The notes under the pieces were generated by a model. It was not told the origin of the DNA, made no database searches, and saw nothing but the letters and a program-made list of their open reading frames with translations. 64,000 bases of DNA, from contig NZ_CP135084.1 of the NCBI RefSeq assembly GCF_032229285.1, positions 248,001-312,000 on the forward strand, given 5' to 3'. The translations under genes were made by a program, and so were the position numbers. Shown here one piece after another: positions 20,557-29,588 of this stretch; the first letter of the stretch is position 1, and every line of letters starts with the position of its first letter. The stretch comes from Rheinheimera sp. MMS21-TC3 (GTDB taxonomy: Bacteria > Pseudomonadota > Gammaproteobacteria > Enterobacterales > Alteromonadaceae).

Positions 20557-22446
20557 TTAAGCCGATTTACGCAATAAACCTTGTTTTTTTAAGTACACCA
20601 ATAGTAAAGAAATTGCCGCTGGTGTTACACCTGAGATCCGTGAAGCTTGACCTACTGTTTCTGGTTGAGTTTGATTGAGCTTAGCTATAACTTCGTTTGA
20701 TAAACCTTTAACTGATTGATAATCAAAGTTATTTGGTAGTAATGAATTTTCATTACGTTGTTGTTTATTTATTTCATCTTGTTGCCGTGAAATATAGCCT
20801 TCATATTTTATTTGAATTTCAACTTGTTCAGCTGCAATTGGATCTGTTAAACCAGGGCCTATATCTGTTATTTGCATTAAGTCAGCATAATTAATTTCAG
20901 GACGACGAACTAACTCTTCTAAACTGGCTTCTTTGCTTAAAGGTGTTTTAACTAAAGCATTAATTTTTGCTAAAGCAGCATGTTTTGGATGAACCCAACT
21001 TTGTTTTAGTCGTTGCCGCTCTTGAGCTATTTGTTCCATTTTATGGTTAAAAGCTGCCCAACGAACATCGTCTACTAAGCCTAATTCGCGGCCTTTTTCT
21101 GTTAATCTTGCATCAGCATTATCTTCGCGTAGCATTAAGCGATATTCAGCACGGCTTGTAAACATACGGTAGGGTTCTTTTGTACCCATTGTAATAAGAT
21201 CATCAACTAAAACGCCTATATAGGCATTATCTCGTCTTGGTGACCAACTATCTTTTTCTTGAGCAAATAAACCAGCATTTAATCCTGCTAACAAGCCTTG
21301 GGCACCAGCTTCTTCGTATCCGGTAGTGCCGTTTATCTGACCTGCAAAAAATAAGCCTTTAATAAATTTAGTTTCTAAACTGCTTTTTAAATCTCTAGGA
21401 TCAAAGTAATCGTATTCAATAGCATAGCCAGGTCGGGTGATATGGGCATTTTCCATACCTGTAATAGAACGGACAATTTCTAATTGAACGTCAAAAGGTA
21501 AACTGGTTGATATGCCATTTGGATAAACTTCATGGGTAGTTAAGCCTTCTGGTTCTATAAAGATCTGGTGTTTATCTTTATCAGCAAAGCGTGTGATCTT
21601 ATCTTCAATTGAAGGGCAATAGCGAGGGCCTATACCTTCAATAACGCCTGAATACATGGGTGATCTATGTAAATTATCACGTATGGCTTGATGGGTTTTT
21701 TCATTAGTGTAAGTGATATAACACGGGATCTGAGTAGGGTGATCTTTTTGTGTGCCTAAAAATGAAAATACTGGCGTAGGATTATCACCTGGTTGTTGCT
21801 GCATTTTAGTAAAATCAATAGTTCTAGCATCTATTCTAGGTGGTGTACCTGTTTTTAAGCGATCAACTCTAAAAGGTAATTCTCTTAAACGTTTAGCTAA
21901 AGCTATGGATGGTGGATCACCTGCTCTACCGCCTGAACTACTTTGCAGACCAATATGAATTTGACCACCTAAAAAAGTACCTACCGTTAACACTACTGAT
22001 TTTGCTTTAAAAGTTAAACCCATTTGAGTAACAACACCGGTGACTTGATCGTTTTCTACAACTAAATCATCACAAGATTGTTGAAATATACGAAGATTAG
22101 GTTGATTTTCAAGTATTTGCCGTACAGCTTGCCGATACAATTGTCTATCAGCTTGAGCTCTAGTGGCTCTTACCGCTGGGCCTTTTGATGCATTTAGTGT
22201 TCTAAATTGGATACCGCCTTTGTCGGCAGCTATAGCCATAGCGCCACCTAATGCATCTATTTCTTTTACTAGATGACCTTTGCCAATGCCACCAATAGCT
22301 GGGTTACAGGACATTTGTCCTAAAGTTTCTAGATTATGGGTTAGTAGTAATGTATTTAATCCCATTCGTGCAGAAGCTAATGCTGCTTCAGTGCCTGCAT
22401 GGCCACCACCAACAACAATGACATCAAAAATTTCATGGTAGAGCAT
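20557..22446 (-). CDS. mnmG: tRNA uridine-5-carboxymethylaminomethyl modification enzyme, FAD subunit
   Basis: 629 residues, matching E. coli MnmG. FAD-binding Rossmann motif [14 protein letters not shown] (about 11-24), the [14 protein letters not shown] segment with the conserved cysteine, the second family segment [16 protein letters not shown], and a C-terminal helical domain that meets MnmE. With MnmE (here 18 kb away) it makes (c)mnm5U34 in tRNAs. Its start faces oriC. Confidence 0.99.
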   Translation of the reverse strand: MLYHEIFDVIVVGGGHAGTEAALASARMGLNTLLLTHNLETLGQMSCNPAIGGIGKGHLVKEIDALGGAMAIAADKGGIQFRTLNASKGPAVRATRAQADRQLYRQAVRQILENQPNLRIFQQSCDDLVVENDQVTGVVTQMGLTFKAKSVVLTVGTFLGGQIHIGLQSSSGGRAGDPPSIALAKRLRELPFRVDRLKTGTPPRIDARTIDFTKMQQQPGDNPTPVFSFLGTQKDHPTQIPCYITYTNEKTHQAIRDNLHRSPMYSGVIEGIGPRYCPSIEDKITRFADKDKHQIFIEPEGLTTHEVYPNGISTSLPFDVQLEIVRSITGMENAHITRPGYAIEYDYFDPRDLKSSLETKFIKGLFFAGQINGTTGYEEAGAQGLLAGLNAGLFAQEKDSWSPRRDNAYIGVLVDDLITMGTKEPYRMFTSRAEYRLMLREDNADARLTEKGRELGLVDDVRWAAFNHKMEQIAQERQRLKQSWVHPKHAALAKINALVKTPLSKEASLEELVRRPEINYADLMQITDIGPGLTDPIAAEQVEIQIKYEGYISRQQDEINKQQRNENSLLPNNFDYQSVKGLSNEVIAKLNQTQPETVGQASRISGVTPAAISLLLVYLKKQGLLRKSA

Positions 22447-22489
22447 ATTAGCCTCAGGATTAATTTAAAAACGATTGGATATTTAGCAG

Positions 22490-22860
22490 GCTATTGTACC
22501 GTGATCTTGGCTGAAGTGGAATAATGATCTGAAAAGGTGATCTTTAAATAATATAAGATCTTTTAAGAGATCTTTTTACTACTATTACTATTAAGCAAGC
22601 AGTTTTTGGTGCATAAGGGGATCTTCTGATAAAGGATCAATAACTTAGATTGGATAAGATCCTGTGATCAAGAGGGGATCTAGGTGTACAGAAGCAGTGT
22701 ATAATAAAGCCACTTATCCACAGCCATTAGAAATATATTTTTTATAAATAGGATAAATACAGCTTAAACACTAGTTACACCCAGAGTTATACAATAAGAA
22801 TTAATCTTTATTATTGTTTTGTGGATAAGTATTTAAGCTAGATCTTGCTATTTACAGCGG
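22490..22860. other. Chromosomal replication origin (oriC)
   Basis: The 544-bp gap between mnmG and mioC, the E. coli oriC position, has origin hallmarks. Ten GATC sites lie in 178 bp (22503-22680), with one more at 22841. Three AT-rich 13-mer-like repeats start with GATCTTT (22539, 22557, 22569), as in a DNA-unwinding element. Two perfect DnaA boxes are TTATCCACA at 22714-22722 (plus) and at 22820-22828 (minus). A weaker box-like TTGGATAA lies at 22650-22657 and TTATACAAT near 22788. The Dam-type GATC cluster implies SeqA/Dam control (family knowledge). 22861-22990 shows nothing further. Confidence 0.92.
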
Positions 22861-22990
22861 ATTTATTTCGTTTTAGTGAGCTATAATTTGAATATTTAGG
22901 TTATTAAATAGGCTAGTATTTTCAGTTATTTTGACTTATTTGGTGAGGAAAATTTAATTTATTGGCTAGGATTAGTGCTAATTTAAGTTT

Positions 22991-23431
22991 TTATTTATGT
23001 AATGCGTTAATGAATTTTTGTAGCCAGCTTAAGGCATATTCTTCGGGTAATTTTGGTTGTTGGGCATCTATCTCTAAGTTAGTTAATAGTTGCTGAGCAC
23101 CTTTATTAGCTAATAATTTGCTTAAATATTGACCAGATAAGCAAAAAGTATCATAACTAGAGTCACCTAAAGTGATCACGGCAAAGAAAAGTGTGTTAAG
23201 ATCAGCCCGATCTTGTGCTAATTGATCCGCAAAGGGTTGAATATTATCAGGCAGATCTCCTGCGCCATAGGTGGATGTGATAATTAACCAGGTATTGTAC
23301 CTGTTTAAATGATCCAATTCGGGTTTTAGATGTAGATGTACGTCATAACCCGCTTGTACCAGTGTTTCAGCAACTTGTTCTGCCACATATTCCGCTGCGC
23401 CCATTTGGCTGCCAACGAGGATGTCTATCAT
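22991..23431 (-). CDS. mioC: MioC-type flavodoxin
   Basis: 146 residues. FMN-binding loop GSQMGAAEYVAE (about 7-18) and the later STYGAGDLPDN and LGDSSYDTFC loops are those of short-chain flavodoxins of the MioC group. In E. coli MioC, next to oriC, is linked to biotin synthase electron transfer. The position directly beside the origin here supports the assignment. The downstream end faces oriC, so its transcription runs into the origin as in E. coli. Confidence 0.9.
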   Translation of the reverse strand: MIDILVGSQMGAAEYVAEQVAETLVQAGYDVHLHLKPELDHLNRYNTWLIITSTYGAGDLPDNIQPFADQLAQDRADLNTLFFAVITLGDSSYDTFCLSGQYLSKLLANKGAQQLLTNLEIDAQQPKLPEEYALSWLQKFINALHK

Positions 23432-23594
23432 GATATTTCTCTTGTCGTCAAAATGTTCGGCTATACTATTGGAATAAAATCGGCCAATAAAATTTATTGA
23501 TCTGGTTTACGTGTTTTTACTGCTCTGCAGGCTAAGTAAAAGCAACATATAGCACTATTACAATGCCTGCGTGTTATTGAGGTTTAATCAACGT

Positions 23595-25364
23595 ATGTCA
23601 GACTCTATGTCTTTTGCCCAACTAAAGTTACCAGAGCCGCTAATTCGAGCTGTAACTGAATTGGGTTATGAAACTCCGTCGCCAATTCAAGCGGCTGCAA
23701 TCCCAAAACTTTTAGCTGGGGAAGATGTGTTAGGCCAAGCTCAAACTGGTACTGGTAAAACAGGTGCCTTTGCTTTGCCATTATTAGCTCGGTTAGATCC
23801 GAGTCAAAATGATCCACAAATTTTAGTATTAGCACCTACACGTGAATTAGCTATTCAAGTTGCCGAAGCTTTCCAAGCTTACGCGCGTTATATGCCAGCT
23901 TTTCATGTTTTACCATTATATGGTGGTCAAAGTTATACTAACCAACTTAAATCACTTAAGCGCGGTTCGCAAGTAATTGTTGGTACGCCAGGCCGTATTC
24001 TTGATCACCTTGACCGCGGTACGCTTAAATTAGATAAACTACGCGCTATTGTATTAGATGAAGCTGACGAAATGTTACGTATGGGCTTTATTGATGACGT
24101 GCAAACTATTATGGATGCTACGCCAGCTGGTCGTCAGGTAGCTATGTTTTCAGCAACCATGCCATCGCAAATACGGGCTATTGCTCAAAAACATTTAAAA
24201 AATGCAGAAGAAATTAAAATAGCTTCTAAAACCAGTACCGTTGAGCGAATTTCGCAGCGCTATGTAATGTTAGATGCTAACCAAAAGCTAGATGCTTTAA
24301 CTCGTTTATTAGAAGGCGAAGAATATGATGCTAGCATTATATTTGTTCGCACTAAGAGTGCGACTGAAGAAATTGCTGAAAAACTGGGTGCTCGTGGTTA
24401 TGCAGTATCTTGTTTAAATGGTGATATGAATCAAGTGAATAGAGAACAAACTATTCGTCGTCTAAAAAATAATCAGATTGATATAATAGTTGCTACCGAT
24501 GTAGCTGCTCGTGGTTTAGACGTTGAGCGTATTAGTTTAGTTGTAAACTACGATATACCTTATGATAGTGAAGCTTATGTACACCGTATTGGTCGTACTG
24601 GCCGTGCTGGTCGTGAAGGTAAAGCAGTATTGTTTGTATCACCTCGTGAGCGTCGTTTATTGCGCACTATTGAGCATGCTACTAAGCAACCAATAGAGCA
24701 AATGTCGTTACCTACAGGTCAGATTATTGAACAGCGTCGGATTAAATCATTCCGCGCTCAACTAGCAAAAACTGTAGAAAATCAGGATTTAAGTTTTTTC
24801 CAAGGCTTAATTAATGAGTGGCGTGAACAAATTGATACTACTGATATTGATTTAGCGGCTGCTTTGTTATTTTTAGCTCAAAAAGAGCAACCTTTAAATG
24901 TAGCAAATAAATTCCCTGAGTTACGTGAACCGCATGCCCGTGCTGAGCGCGATTCACGTGGTCGTAATGATCGTTCACGGGATAGAGGTGAGCGTCCAGA
25001 TCGTGGGCCGCGCCAACGTCGTGAAATGAAAGGTGATTTTAATACCTATCGCATAGAAGTAGGTAAAGAGCATGGTGTTCGTGCTGGTGATATTGTTGGT
25101 GCTATAGCTAATGAAGCCAGTATTGATAGCCAGTTTATTGGTAATATTAAATTATTTGATCAATTTAGTACCGTTGAATTACCAGCAAATATACCTACAG
25201 AAGTATTTCAGCACTTGAAAAAGGTTTATGTACGCAAGCAAAAACTAAATATCAGCGTAGATAACAACAGTGCTGCTAGTGCGCCTAGTAATGATCGTCG
25301 CCCTAGCAACTCTGGTCCACGGCCAGGTGCTGCACCTCGTGCACCGCGTAAACCTCGCGATTAA
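23595..25364 (+). CDS. deaD: DEAD-box RNA helicase, DeaD/CsdA type
   Basis: 589 residues. Q motif (F..L.L.EPL..A....GYE..SPIQ), Walker A AQTGTGKT, DEAD box VLDEADEML, SAT, and motif VI HRIGRTGRAGR form the helicase core (about 1-360). A basic Arg/Asp-rich linker (about 450-485) and the CsdA/DbpA RNA-binding domain (YRIEVGKEHGVRAGDIVGAI) follow, then a basic tail. It acts in ribosome assembly and mRNA unwinding, especially in the cold (family knowledge). The frame opens at a GTG at 23571, but the ATG at 23595 fits the family start better. Single gene with its own terminator. Confidence 0.95.
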   Translation: MSDSMSFAQLKLPEPLIRAVTELGYETPSPIQAAAIPKLLAGEDVLGQAQTGTGKTGAFALPLLARLDPSQNDPQILVLAPTRELAIQVAEAFQAYARYMPAFHVLPLYGGQSYTNQLKSLKRGSQVIVGTPGRILDHLDRGTLKLDKLRAIVLDEADEMLRMGFIDDVQTIMDATPAGRQVAMFSATMPSQIRAIAQKHLKNAEEIKIASKTSTVERISQRYVMLDANQKLDALTRLLEGEEYDASIIFVRTKSATEEIAEKLGARGYAVSCLNGDMNQVNREQTIRRLKNNQIDIIVATDVAARGLDVERISLVVNYDIPYDSEAYVHRIGRTGRAGREGKAVLFVSPRERRLLRTIEHATKQPIEQMSLPTGQIIEQRRIKSFRAQLAKTVENQDLSFFQGLINEWREQIDTTDIDLAAALLFLAQKEQPLNVANKFPELREPHARAERDSRGRNDRSRDRGERPDRGPRQRREMKGDFNTYRIEVGKEHGVRAGDIVGAIANEASIDSQFIGNIKLFDQFSTVELPANIPTEVFQHLKKVYVRKQKLNISVDNNSAASAPSNDRRPSNSGPRPGAAPRAPRKPRD

Positions 25365-25380
25365 TAGCGATTTATAGCTC

Positions 25381-25412
25381 AAATAAAGCTCCTATCTAGG
25401 GGCTTTATTTTT
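25381..25412 (+). terminator. Terminator of deaD
   Basis: AAATAAAGCTCC (25381-25392), loop TATCTA, GGGGCTTTATTT (25399-25410), with one G-T wobble and a T-run following. Confidence 0.85.
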
Positions 25413-25559
25413 AACTAAATTTTGGTTTTTTATCTTATTATAAGTCTTTTGGGGTAAGTGAGCCTTTGCTTACAAGTTTAATTGTAAAATATTAACCTAT
25501 TCTATTTATGCTAAATTTGATTAAGATATTATAAATCACAGTTTTTTCATGAGGTATTT

Positions 25560-25982
25560 ATGATTATTGCCTGCTCTAGTTGTCATTCATTGAATCGTGT
25601 GCCTGATGAGCGGCTATTACAAGCTCCGGTTTGTGGTAAATGTAAGTCAGGGTTATTTACAGGAAAACCCATTGAATTAACCGCATCAAATTTTGCCGCC
25701 CATGCCAATAAATCAGATTTACCTTTAGTGGTAGACTTTTGGGCTAGCTGGTGTGGCCCCTGTAAGAATTTTGCGCCTATTTTTGATCAAGTTGCACAAG
25801 AATTAGAGCCACAATTTCGCTTTGGTAAAATTAATACCGAGCAACAGCAGCAATTAGCTGCGCAGTTTAATATTCGCTCTATTCCTACTTTGATGATCTT
25901 TAAGCAAGGTAAAATAATAGCGCAGCAAGCGGGTGCATTTCCAAAGTCAGCCTTTTTACAATGGCTATCTAGCCATAAGTAA
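25560..25982 (+). CDS. trxC: Thioredoxin 2
   Basis: 140 residues. The N-terminal zinc finger (Cys-x2-Cys at residues 5 and 8, and CGKC near 26-29) marks TrxC rather than TrxA. The redox site WCGPC follows in WASWCGPCKN, with the cis-proline segment RSIPTLM. Cytoplasmic disulfide reductase. A weak ribosome site (GAGG) precedes the ATG. Followed at 23 bp by the PEBP gene, possibly co-transcribed. Confidence 0.95.
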   Translation: MIIACSSCHSLNRVPDERLLQAPVCGKCKSGLFTGKPIELTASNFAAHANKSDLPLVVDFWASWCGPCKNFAPIFDQVAQELEPQFRFGKINTEQQQQLAAQFNIRSIPTLMIFKQGKIIAQQAGAFPKSAFLQWLSSHK

Positions 25983-26005
25983 ACCTAGATAATTTGAGGA
26001 TAATA

Positions 26006-26497
26006 ATGAGCAATTCTAAATTTAGTCTTACTAGCCCTAATCTGAAAGAAGGCCACTTTATGGCTAAAGAGCAAGAGTTTGATGGTTTTGGTTGCAGCGG
26101 TAGCAATATTTCACCAGAGCTAACTTGGCATAATGCCCCTGAGGGTACAAAAAGTTTTGCTGTTACTGTGTTTGACCCTGATGCGCCAACTAGCTCGGGT
26201 TTTTGGCATTGGTTAGTTACTGATATTCCGGCTTCTGCAACAGGTTTAGCTAAAGGTGCAGGTAAGGGCAGTTTACCGCCAGGTTGTCGTAGTTTTGCTA
26301 ATGATTATGGCAGTAAAGATTTCGGTGGGGCTTGTCCGCCTGAAGGCCATGGTATGCACCGTTACCAGTTTACTGTTTGGGCCTTACCGGAAGAAACCTT
26401 GCCGGCCGCTGATGATGCCAGCGCCGCAGTTGTTAGCTTTATGCTCAATGCTATGTCGTTAGCTAAGGTGACGTTAACAGCTACTTATGCTCGTTAG
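26006..26497 (+). CDS. YbhB/YbcL-type phosphatidylethanolamine-binding-family protein
   Basis: 163 residues. PEBP signature DPDAPTSSGFWHW near 55-67 and the later CPPEGHGMHRYQFTVWAL match the bacterial Raf-kinase-inhibitor-like family (YbhB/YbcL). The cellular role is unknown. The frame extends to a TTG at 25994, but GAGGA (25996-26000) placed five bases before the ATG at 26006 fixes that start. Confidence 0.9.
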   Translation: MSNSKFSLTSPNLKEGHFMAKEQEFDGFGCSGSNISPELTWHNAPEGTKSFAVTVFDPDAPTSSGFWHWLVTDIPASATGLAKGAGKGSLPPGCRSFANDYGSKDFGGACPPEGHGMHRYQFTVWALPEETLPAADDASAAVVSFMLNAMSLAKVTLTATYAR

Positions 26498-26511
26498 TTA
26501 GGCTTGCTGTT

Positions 26512-26620
26512 CAAACAAACCGGCTTGCTCACGCTAACGCGCCGTAAACCCATCCCTGGGGGCTCGATTCAGGCATCCATGCCTTCAACGGTTAGCTTAG
26601 AGCAAGTCGGTTTTTGTTTA
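26512..26620. repeat. Long imperfect palindromic intergenic repeat
   Basis: Outer arms pair over about 25 bases: AACAAACCGGCTTGCTC..GCTAAC on the left (about 26513-26538) with GTTAGC..GAGCAAGTCGGTTTTTGTT on the right (about 26590-26619). Inside are smaller palindromes, CCCATCCCTGGG and AGGCATCCATGCCT (26571-26584). The convergent genes on either side suggest it also works as a terminator. The shape resembles a miniature interspersed repeat of the REP/ERIC kind; only one copy was seen in the window. Confidence 0.6.
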
Positions 26621-26652
26621 CCTGTTCGGCATTACCCCTCAACAAAATTTAT

Positions 26653-27924
26653 TTATACCGCAGCGGCCAGGGCTTGACTTAGATCGGCAATAATATCGTC
26701 AATATGCTCAATACCAATCGATAACCGGACTAAATCAGCCGAGACACCCGCTTGTTTAAGTTCATCATCATTTAACTGCCTATGAGTAGTAATTGCCGGA
26801 ATGGCTGAGCAACTCTTGGCATCACCAATATTGACTAAGCGTAATATTAATTTTAAAGCATCATAAAATTTCGTCCCGGCTTCACGGCCACCTTTTAAAC
26901 CAAAACTTAAAATACCCGAAGCACGGCCTTGTAAATATTTCTGAGCTAATGCATGATCTTTATGTTCGGTTAAGCCTGCATAATTTACCCAACTCACTTG
27001 TGGCTGTTGTTGTAAAAACTGTGCGACTTTTAACGTATTTTCACATACGCGCTCAATACGTAAGGCTAAGGTTTCTAATCCTTGCAGTAAATTCCACGCC
27101 GCTTGTGCAGATAATGCTGCGCCCATATTTCGCAGCGGCACTACGCGTGCTCGGGCTATATAAGCTGCTTCACCAACGTCTTTAGCGTAATTAATACCGT
27201 GATAAGAGACATCGGGTTCATTTAACAACGGGAATCTAGCTGCATGTTTGGCCCAAGGAAACTTACCTGAGTCAACAATAACACCGCCTATAGTGGTGCC
27301 ATGGCCACCAATATATTTAGTAGCAGAATGGACAACAATATCGGCACCATGCTCTATGGGCCGCCATAAAAACGGTGTGGCGACTGTATTATCAACAATT
27401 AGCGGTACACCATGCCGATGGGCAACCTCGGCCAGAGCGGCAATATCAACAATACCGCCAGAGGGGTTACCTATAGTTTCACAGAAAATCGCTTTAGTTT
27501 TATCATTTATTAAGGCTTCTATAGCGGTTAAGTCATCTTTATCGGCAAAACGTACTGTTATGCCTTGGCGCGGTAGGGTGTGGGCAAATAAGTTATAGGT
27601 GCCACCATATAACTGATTAACCGAAATAATATTATCACCTACCTCGGCTAGTGTTTGAATAGCATAGGTTATAGCTGCCATGCCAGAAGCTACGGCTAGA
27701 GCTGCAATACCACCTTCTAAGGCAGCAAGTCGCTGCTCTAATACATGACAAGTTGGATTCATAATACGGGAATAGATATTACCGGTTTGTTTTAAATCGA
27801 ATAAATCAGCCGCATGCTGGGCATCGTCAAAACAAAAAGAGGTAGTTTGGTGAATAGGCACCGCAGCGGCTTTTTGCTCATCTGCTTGATAACCGTGGTG
27901 TAAAGCGATTGTTTCCCGTTTCAT
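26653..27924 (-). CDS. metY: O-acetylhomoserine sulfhydrylase (PLP enzyme)
   Basis: 423 residues. Cys/Met-metabolism PLP-dependent fold with the PLP lysine in HSATKYIGGHG, the phosphate-binding SGMAAI segment near 80, and LVNIGDAKSCSAIPA of the MetY subgroup. It makes homocysteine from O-acetylhomoserine and sulfide. The length and the long C-terminal insertion region fit MetY rather than MetB. MetJ-type boxes precede it, agreeing with a methionine-pathway role. No met neighbour is present. Confidence 0.92.
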   Translation of the reverse strand: MKRETIALHHGYQADEQKAAAVPIHQTTSFCFDDAQHAADLFDLKQTGNIYSRIMNPTCHVLEQRLAALEGGIAALAVASGMAAITYAIQTLAEVGDNIISVNQLYGGTYNLFAHTLPRQGITVRFADKDDLTAIEALINDKTKAIFCETIGNPSGGIVDIAALAEVAHRHGVPLIVDNTVATPFLWRPIEHGADIVVHSATKYIGGHGTTIGGVIVDSGKFPWAKHAARFPLLNEPDVSYHGINYAKDVGEAAYIARARVVPLRNMGAALSAQAAWNLLQGLETLALRIERVCENTLKVAQFLQQQPQVSWVNYAGLTEHKDHALAQKYLQGRASGILSFGLKGGREAGTKFYDALKLILRLVNIGDAKSCSAIPAITTHRQLNDDELKQAGVSADLVRLSIGIEHIDDIIADLSQALAAAV

Positions 27925-27985
27925 AATTCAATCCTAGCTGATGTAATAGTAAGTTTTAACTACTACAACATAGAATTTAAATTAC

Positions 27986-28009
27986 GTCAATCTAAACATC
28001 TAGACGGCT
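27986..28009 (-). promoter_or_regulatory. Tandem MetJ boxes upstream of metY
   Basis: Three contiguous 8-mers on the plus strand: GTCAATCT, AAACATCT, AGACGGCT. Against the met box AGACGTCT the last matches 7/8 and the middle 6/8; the first is weak. They lie about 60-85 bp upstream of the metY ATG, the normal place for MetJ cooperative binding. Confidence 0.6.
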
Positions 28010-28082
28010 AAAATTAAATTAGGTTAAGTTATTTTTCTTTTAAGTGTAGTTTTGAACTTAGATTAAGAACTTAGTGGATAAA

Positions 28083-28120
28083 AAAGCCCAAATAGCTTTT
28101 AACAAAGCAATTTAGGCTTT
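28083..28120 (-). terminator. Possible minus-strand terminator
   Basis: AAAGCCCAAAT (28083-28093) and ATTTAGGCTTT (28110-28120) form an 11-bp stem with one mismatch. On the minus strand it is followed by TTTTTTA. It would stop transcripts coming from the accessory tract before metY. The rest of 27925-28420 holds no ORF or RNA gene I can support. Confidence 0.4.
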
Positions 28121-28422
28121 AATAGTGTGAGTTTGTGGATGGGTGGCCAGCTTATTTACCGATACAGAATGTATAAAATATTTTAAAAACATAAGTTTAT
28201 GAAATTCTTGGAGCACCATTGGAGTGCTGAAATTTGCGAAAAAAAGTGTAAATATTGGCAAATTCCCTCTGCATCGGCTCCTGACGCCCCATTTTAAACT
28301 GGGATAAGTGGGAAACTGGGAGCCTTGTATACGCTTTAATCTCTATGAAATCAGCGCCTTGAAATCGCTCGTTAGTCCCTTTCGGTCACAAGAAATTATA
28401 GTAACATCGTTTTCTAAACGGA

Positions 28423-28473
28423 TCCGTTCTCATTTTGAACGGACTTGACGCACAACGTTGTTGTGCATAAAAT
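28423..28473 (+). promoter_or_regulatory. higBA promoter with embedded operator palindromes
   Basis: TTGACG (28445-28450), a 17-bp spacer and TAAAAT (28468-28473) form a near-consensus sigma70 promoter 23 bp before higB. The palindrome GCACAAC-GTT-GTTGTGC (28450-28466) fills the spacer almost exactly, and a second one, CCGTTC..GAACGG (28424-28442), abuts the -35. This is the layout expected for autorepression by the antitoxin. Confidence 0.75.
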
Positions 28474-28496
28474 GATTAAAAAGCGATCAGATAACT

Positions 28497-28790
28497 ATGG
28501 CGGTTGAATTCAGGGATATATGGCTGGAGGCGTTCTACGACGAAGACCAAAGCCACAAGAAAATACCCAGCACTATTGAAGGCGCTCTGTTCAGAAAGAT
28601 TCAGATTCTGGATGCTGCGACGCAGGAGTCAGACTTGAGGATTCCGCCGGGTAACCGTTTTGAACATTTGCAAGGAAACCTGTCTGGATGGTGTTCTATT
28701 CGGGTTAACAAGCAGTATCGCCTGATTTTTCGCTGGGAAGATGGCACCGCCCAAGATACATATCTAGACCCGCATGTTTACAAGGGCTAG
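28497..28790 (+). CDS. higB: HigB-type toxin (RelE superfamily mRNA interferase)
   Basis: 97 residues. Compact RelE/HigB fold: central LFRKIQILDAA helix, DLRIPPGNRFEHLQG, then the strand WCSIRVNKQYRLIFRW with the conserved Arg and Tyr, and a C-terminal DPHVYKG typical of HigB. Members cleave mRNA on the ribosome. The gene precedes its antitoxin, the inverted order characteristic of higBA. Its G+C and codon use differ from those of metY. Confidence 0.9.
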   Translation: MAVEFRDIWLEAFYDEDQSHKKIPSTIEGALFRKIQILDAATQESDLRIPPGNRFEHLQGNLSGWCSIRVNKQYRLIFRWEDGTAQDTYLDPHVYKG

Positions 28791-28804
28791 AGGAGGTTAT
28801 GGTA

Positions 28805-29128
28805 ATGAGGAACACAAAACGTCGTCCAGTGACCGTGGGCCAAATGCTGGTCACCGAATTCCTGGAGCCGATGAACATTGAAATCAGTGAACTCGCCGAA
28901 GCAATGGGTGTGCACAGAAATACACTCAGTCGGATTGCGCATGACAAAGGCACGCTGACAGCACCCATGGCAATCAAACTCGCAGCGGCTTTGGGGAATA
29001 CGCCGGAGTTCTGGCTGAATATTCAGCACGCGGTTGAGTTATGGGATGTTCGTCATCAAGCCTATGAACAAGAAGCTAAGAACGTGAGACGCGTAAAGCC
29101 CCACGAGTTACCTCTGAAGCAGGCCTGA
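28805..29128 (+). CDS. higA: HigA-type antitoxin (Xre-family HTH)
   Basis: 107 residues. The HTH (ISELAEAMGVHRNTLSRIAHDKG core) and the following TAPMAIKLAAALGNTPEFWLNIQ are those of the HigA/VapI group; it neutralises HigB and represses the shared promoter. Two ATGs are in frame, at 28799 and 28805. AGGAGG at 28791-28796, directly after the higB stop, is two bases from the first and eight from the second, so 28805 is chosen. Tight spacing implies coupled translation. Confidence 0.92.
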   Translation: MRNTKRRPVTVGQMLVTEFLEPMNIEISELAEAMGVHRNTLSRIAHDKGTLTAPMAIKLAAALGNTPEFWLNIQHAVELWDVRHQAYEQEAKNVRRVKPHELPLKQA

Positions 29129-29322
29129 AGCACATTTCGTTTCAGCCATGTTTCTCCTTTCTTTGGAAACTTTACAGTAGCCGTGTTTGCGGCTCGGATT
29201 GGGCAAACTGGTATCCCATCGCCTTGTAACCTTTCTCGCGCTTTCGGAACATGTAACTACCCCGTAAAATAATACAGATTACTCGTAGAATTTCTTTTAA
29301 GCTAAAGCAAAGGAGTTTTACG

Positions 29323-29583
29323 ATGAGCAAACGCATGACTGAAAGCCAAATTGTGGCGATTTTGAAAGAAGCTGAAGTCGGCATGCCGATCAAAGACCTC
29401 TGCCGTAAGTATGGCATCGGCAATTCAACATTTTATAAGTGGCGCGAAAAATATGGCGGTATGGAAGCGTCCGATGTGCGCCGCTTAAAAGAGCTTGAAG
29501 AAGAAAACCGGCGACTCAAACAGATGTATGCTGATTTGAGCCTTAAATCGCAGATGCAAGAAGATATTATAAAAAAGCTTTAG
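29323..29583 (+). CDS. IS3-family transposase OrfA (HTH subunit)
   Basis: 86 residues. Helix-turn-helix of the transposase_8 type (ESQIVAILKEAEVG, DLCRKYGIGNSTFYKWREKYGG), then a leucine-zipper-like coiled coil (about 58-84). It ends KKL-stop just after the slippery AAAAAAG; a -1 slip at that point continues in frame into orfB through ALAPV. The slippery heptamer is in the correct phase (A|AAA|AAG). AAAGGAG precedes the start ATG. Confidence 0.93.
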   Translation: MSKRMTESQIVAILKEAEVGMPIKDLCRKYGIGNSTFYKWREKYGGMEASDVRRLKELEEENRRLKQMYADLSLKSQMQEDIIKKL

Positions 29584-29588
29584 CACCT

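Noticed and set aside
28266..28283. TGCATCGG similarity to the mnmE 3' end as possible second attachment site
   Set aside because: Only eight bases match contiguously and the orientation is opposite to that needed for a direct repeat; likely chance.
28420..28470. Integron attC-like palindromes upstream of higB
   Set aside because: No integrase of the integron type, no paired core sites; the palindrome coincides with a promoter spacer, so an operator is the simpler reading.
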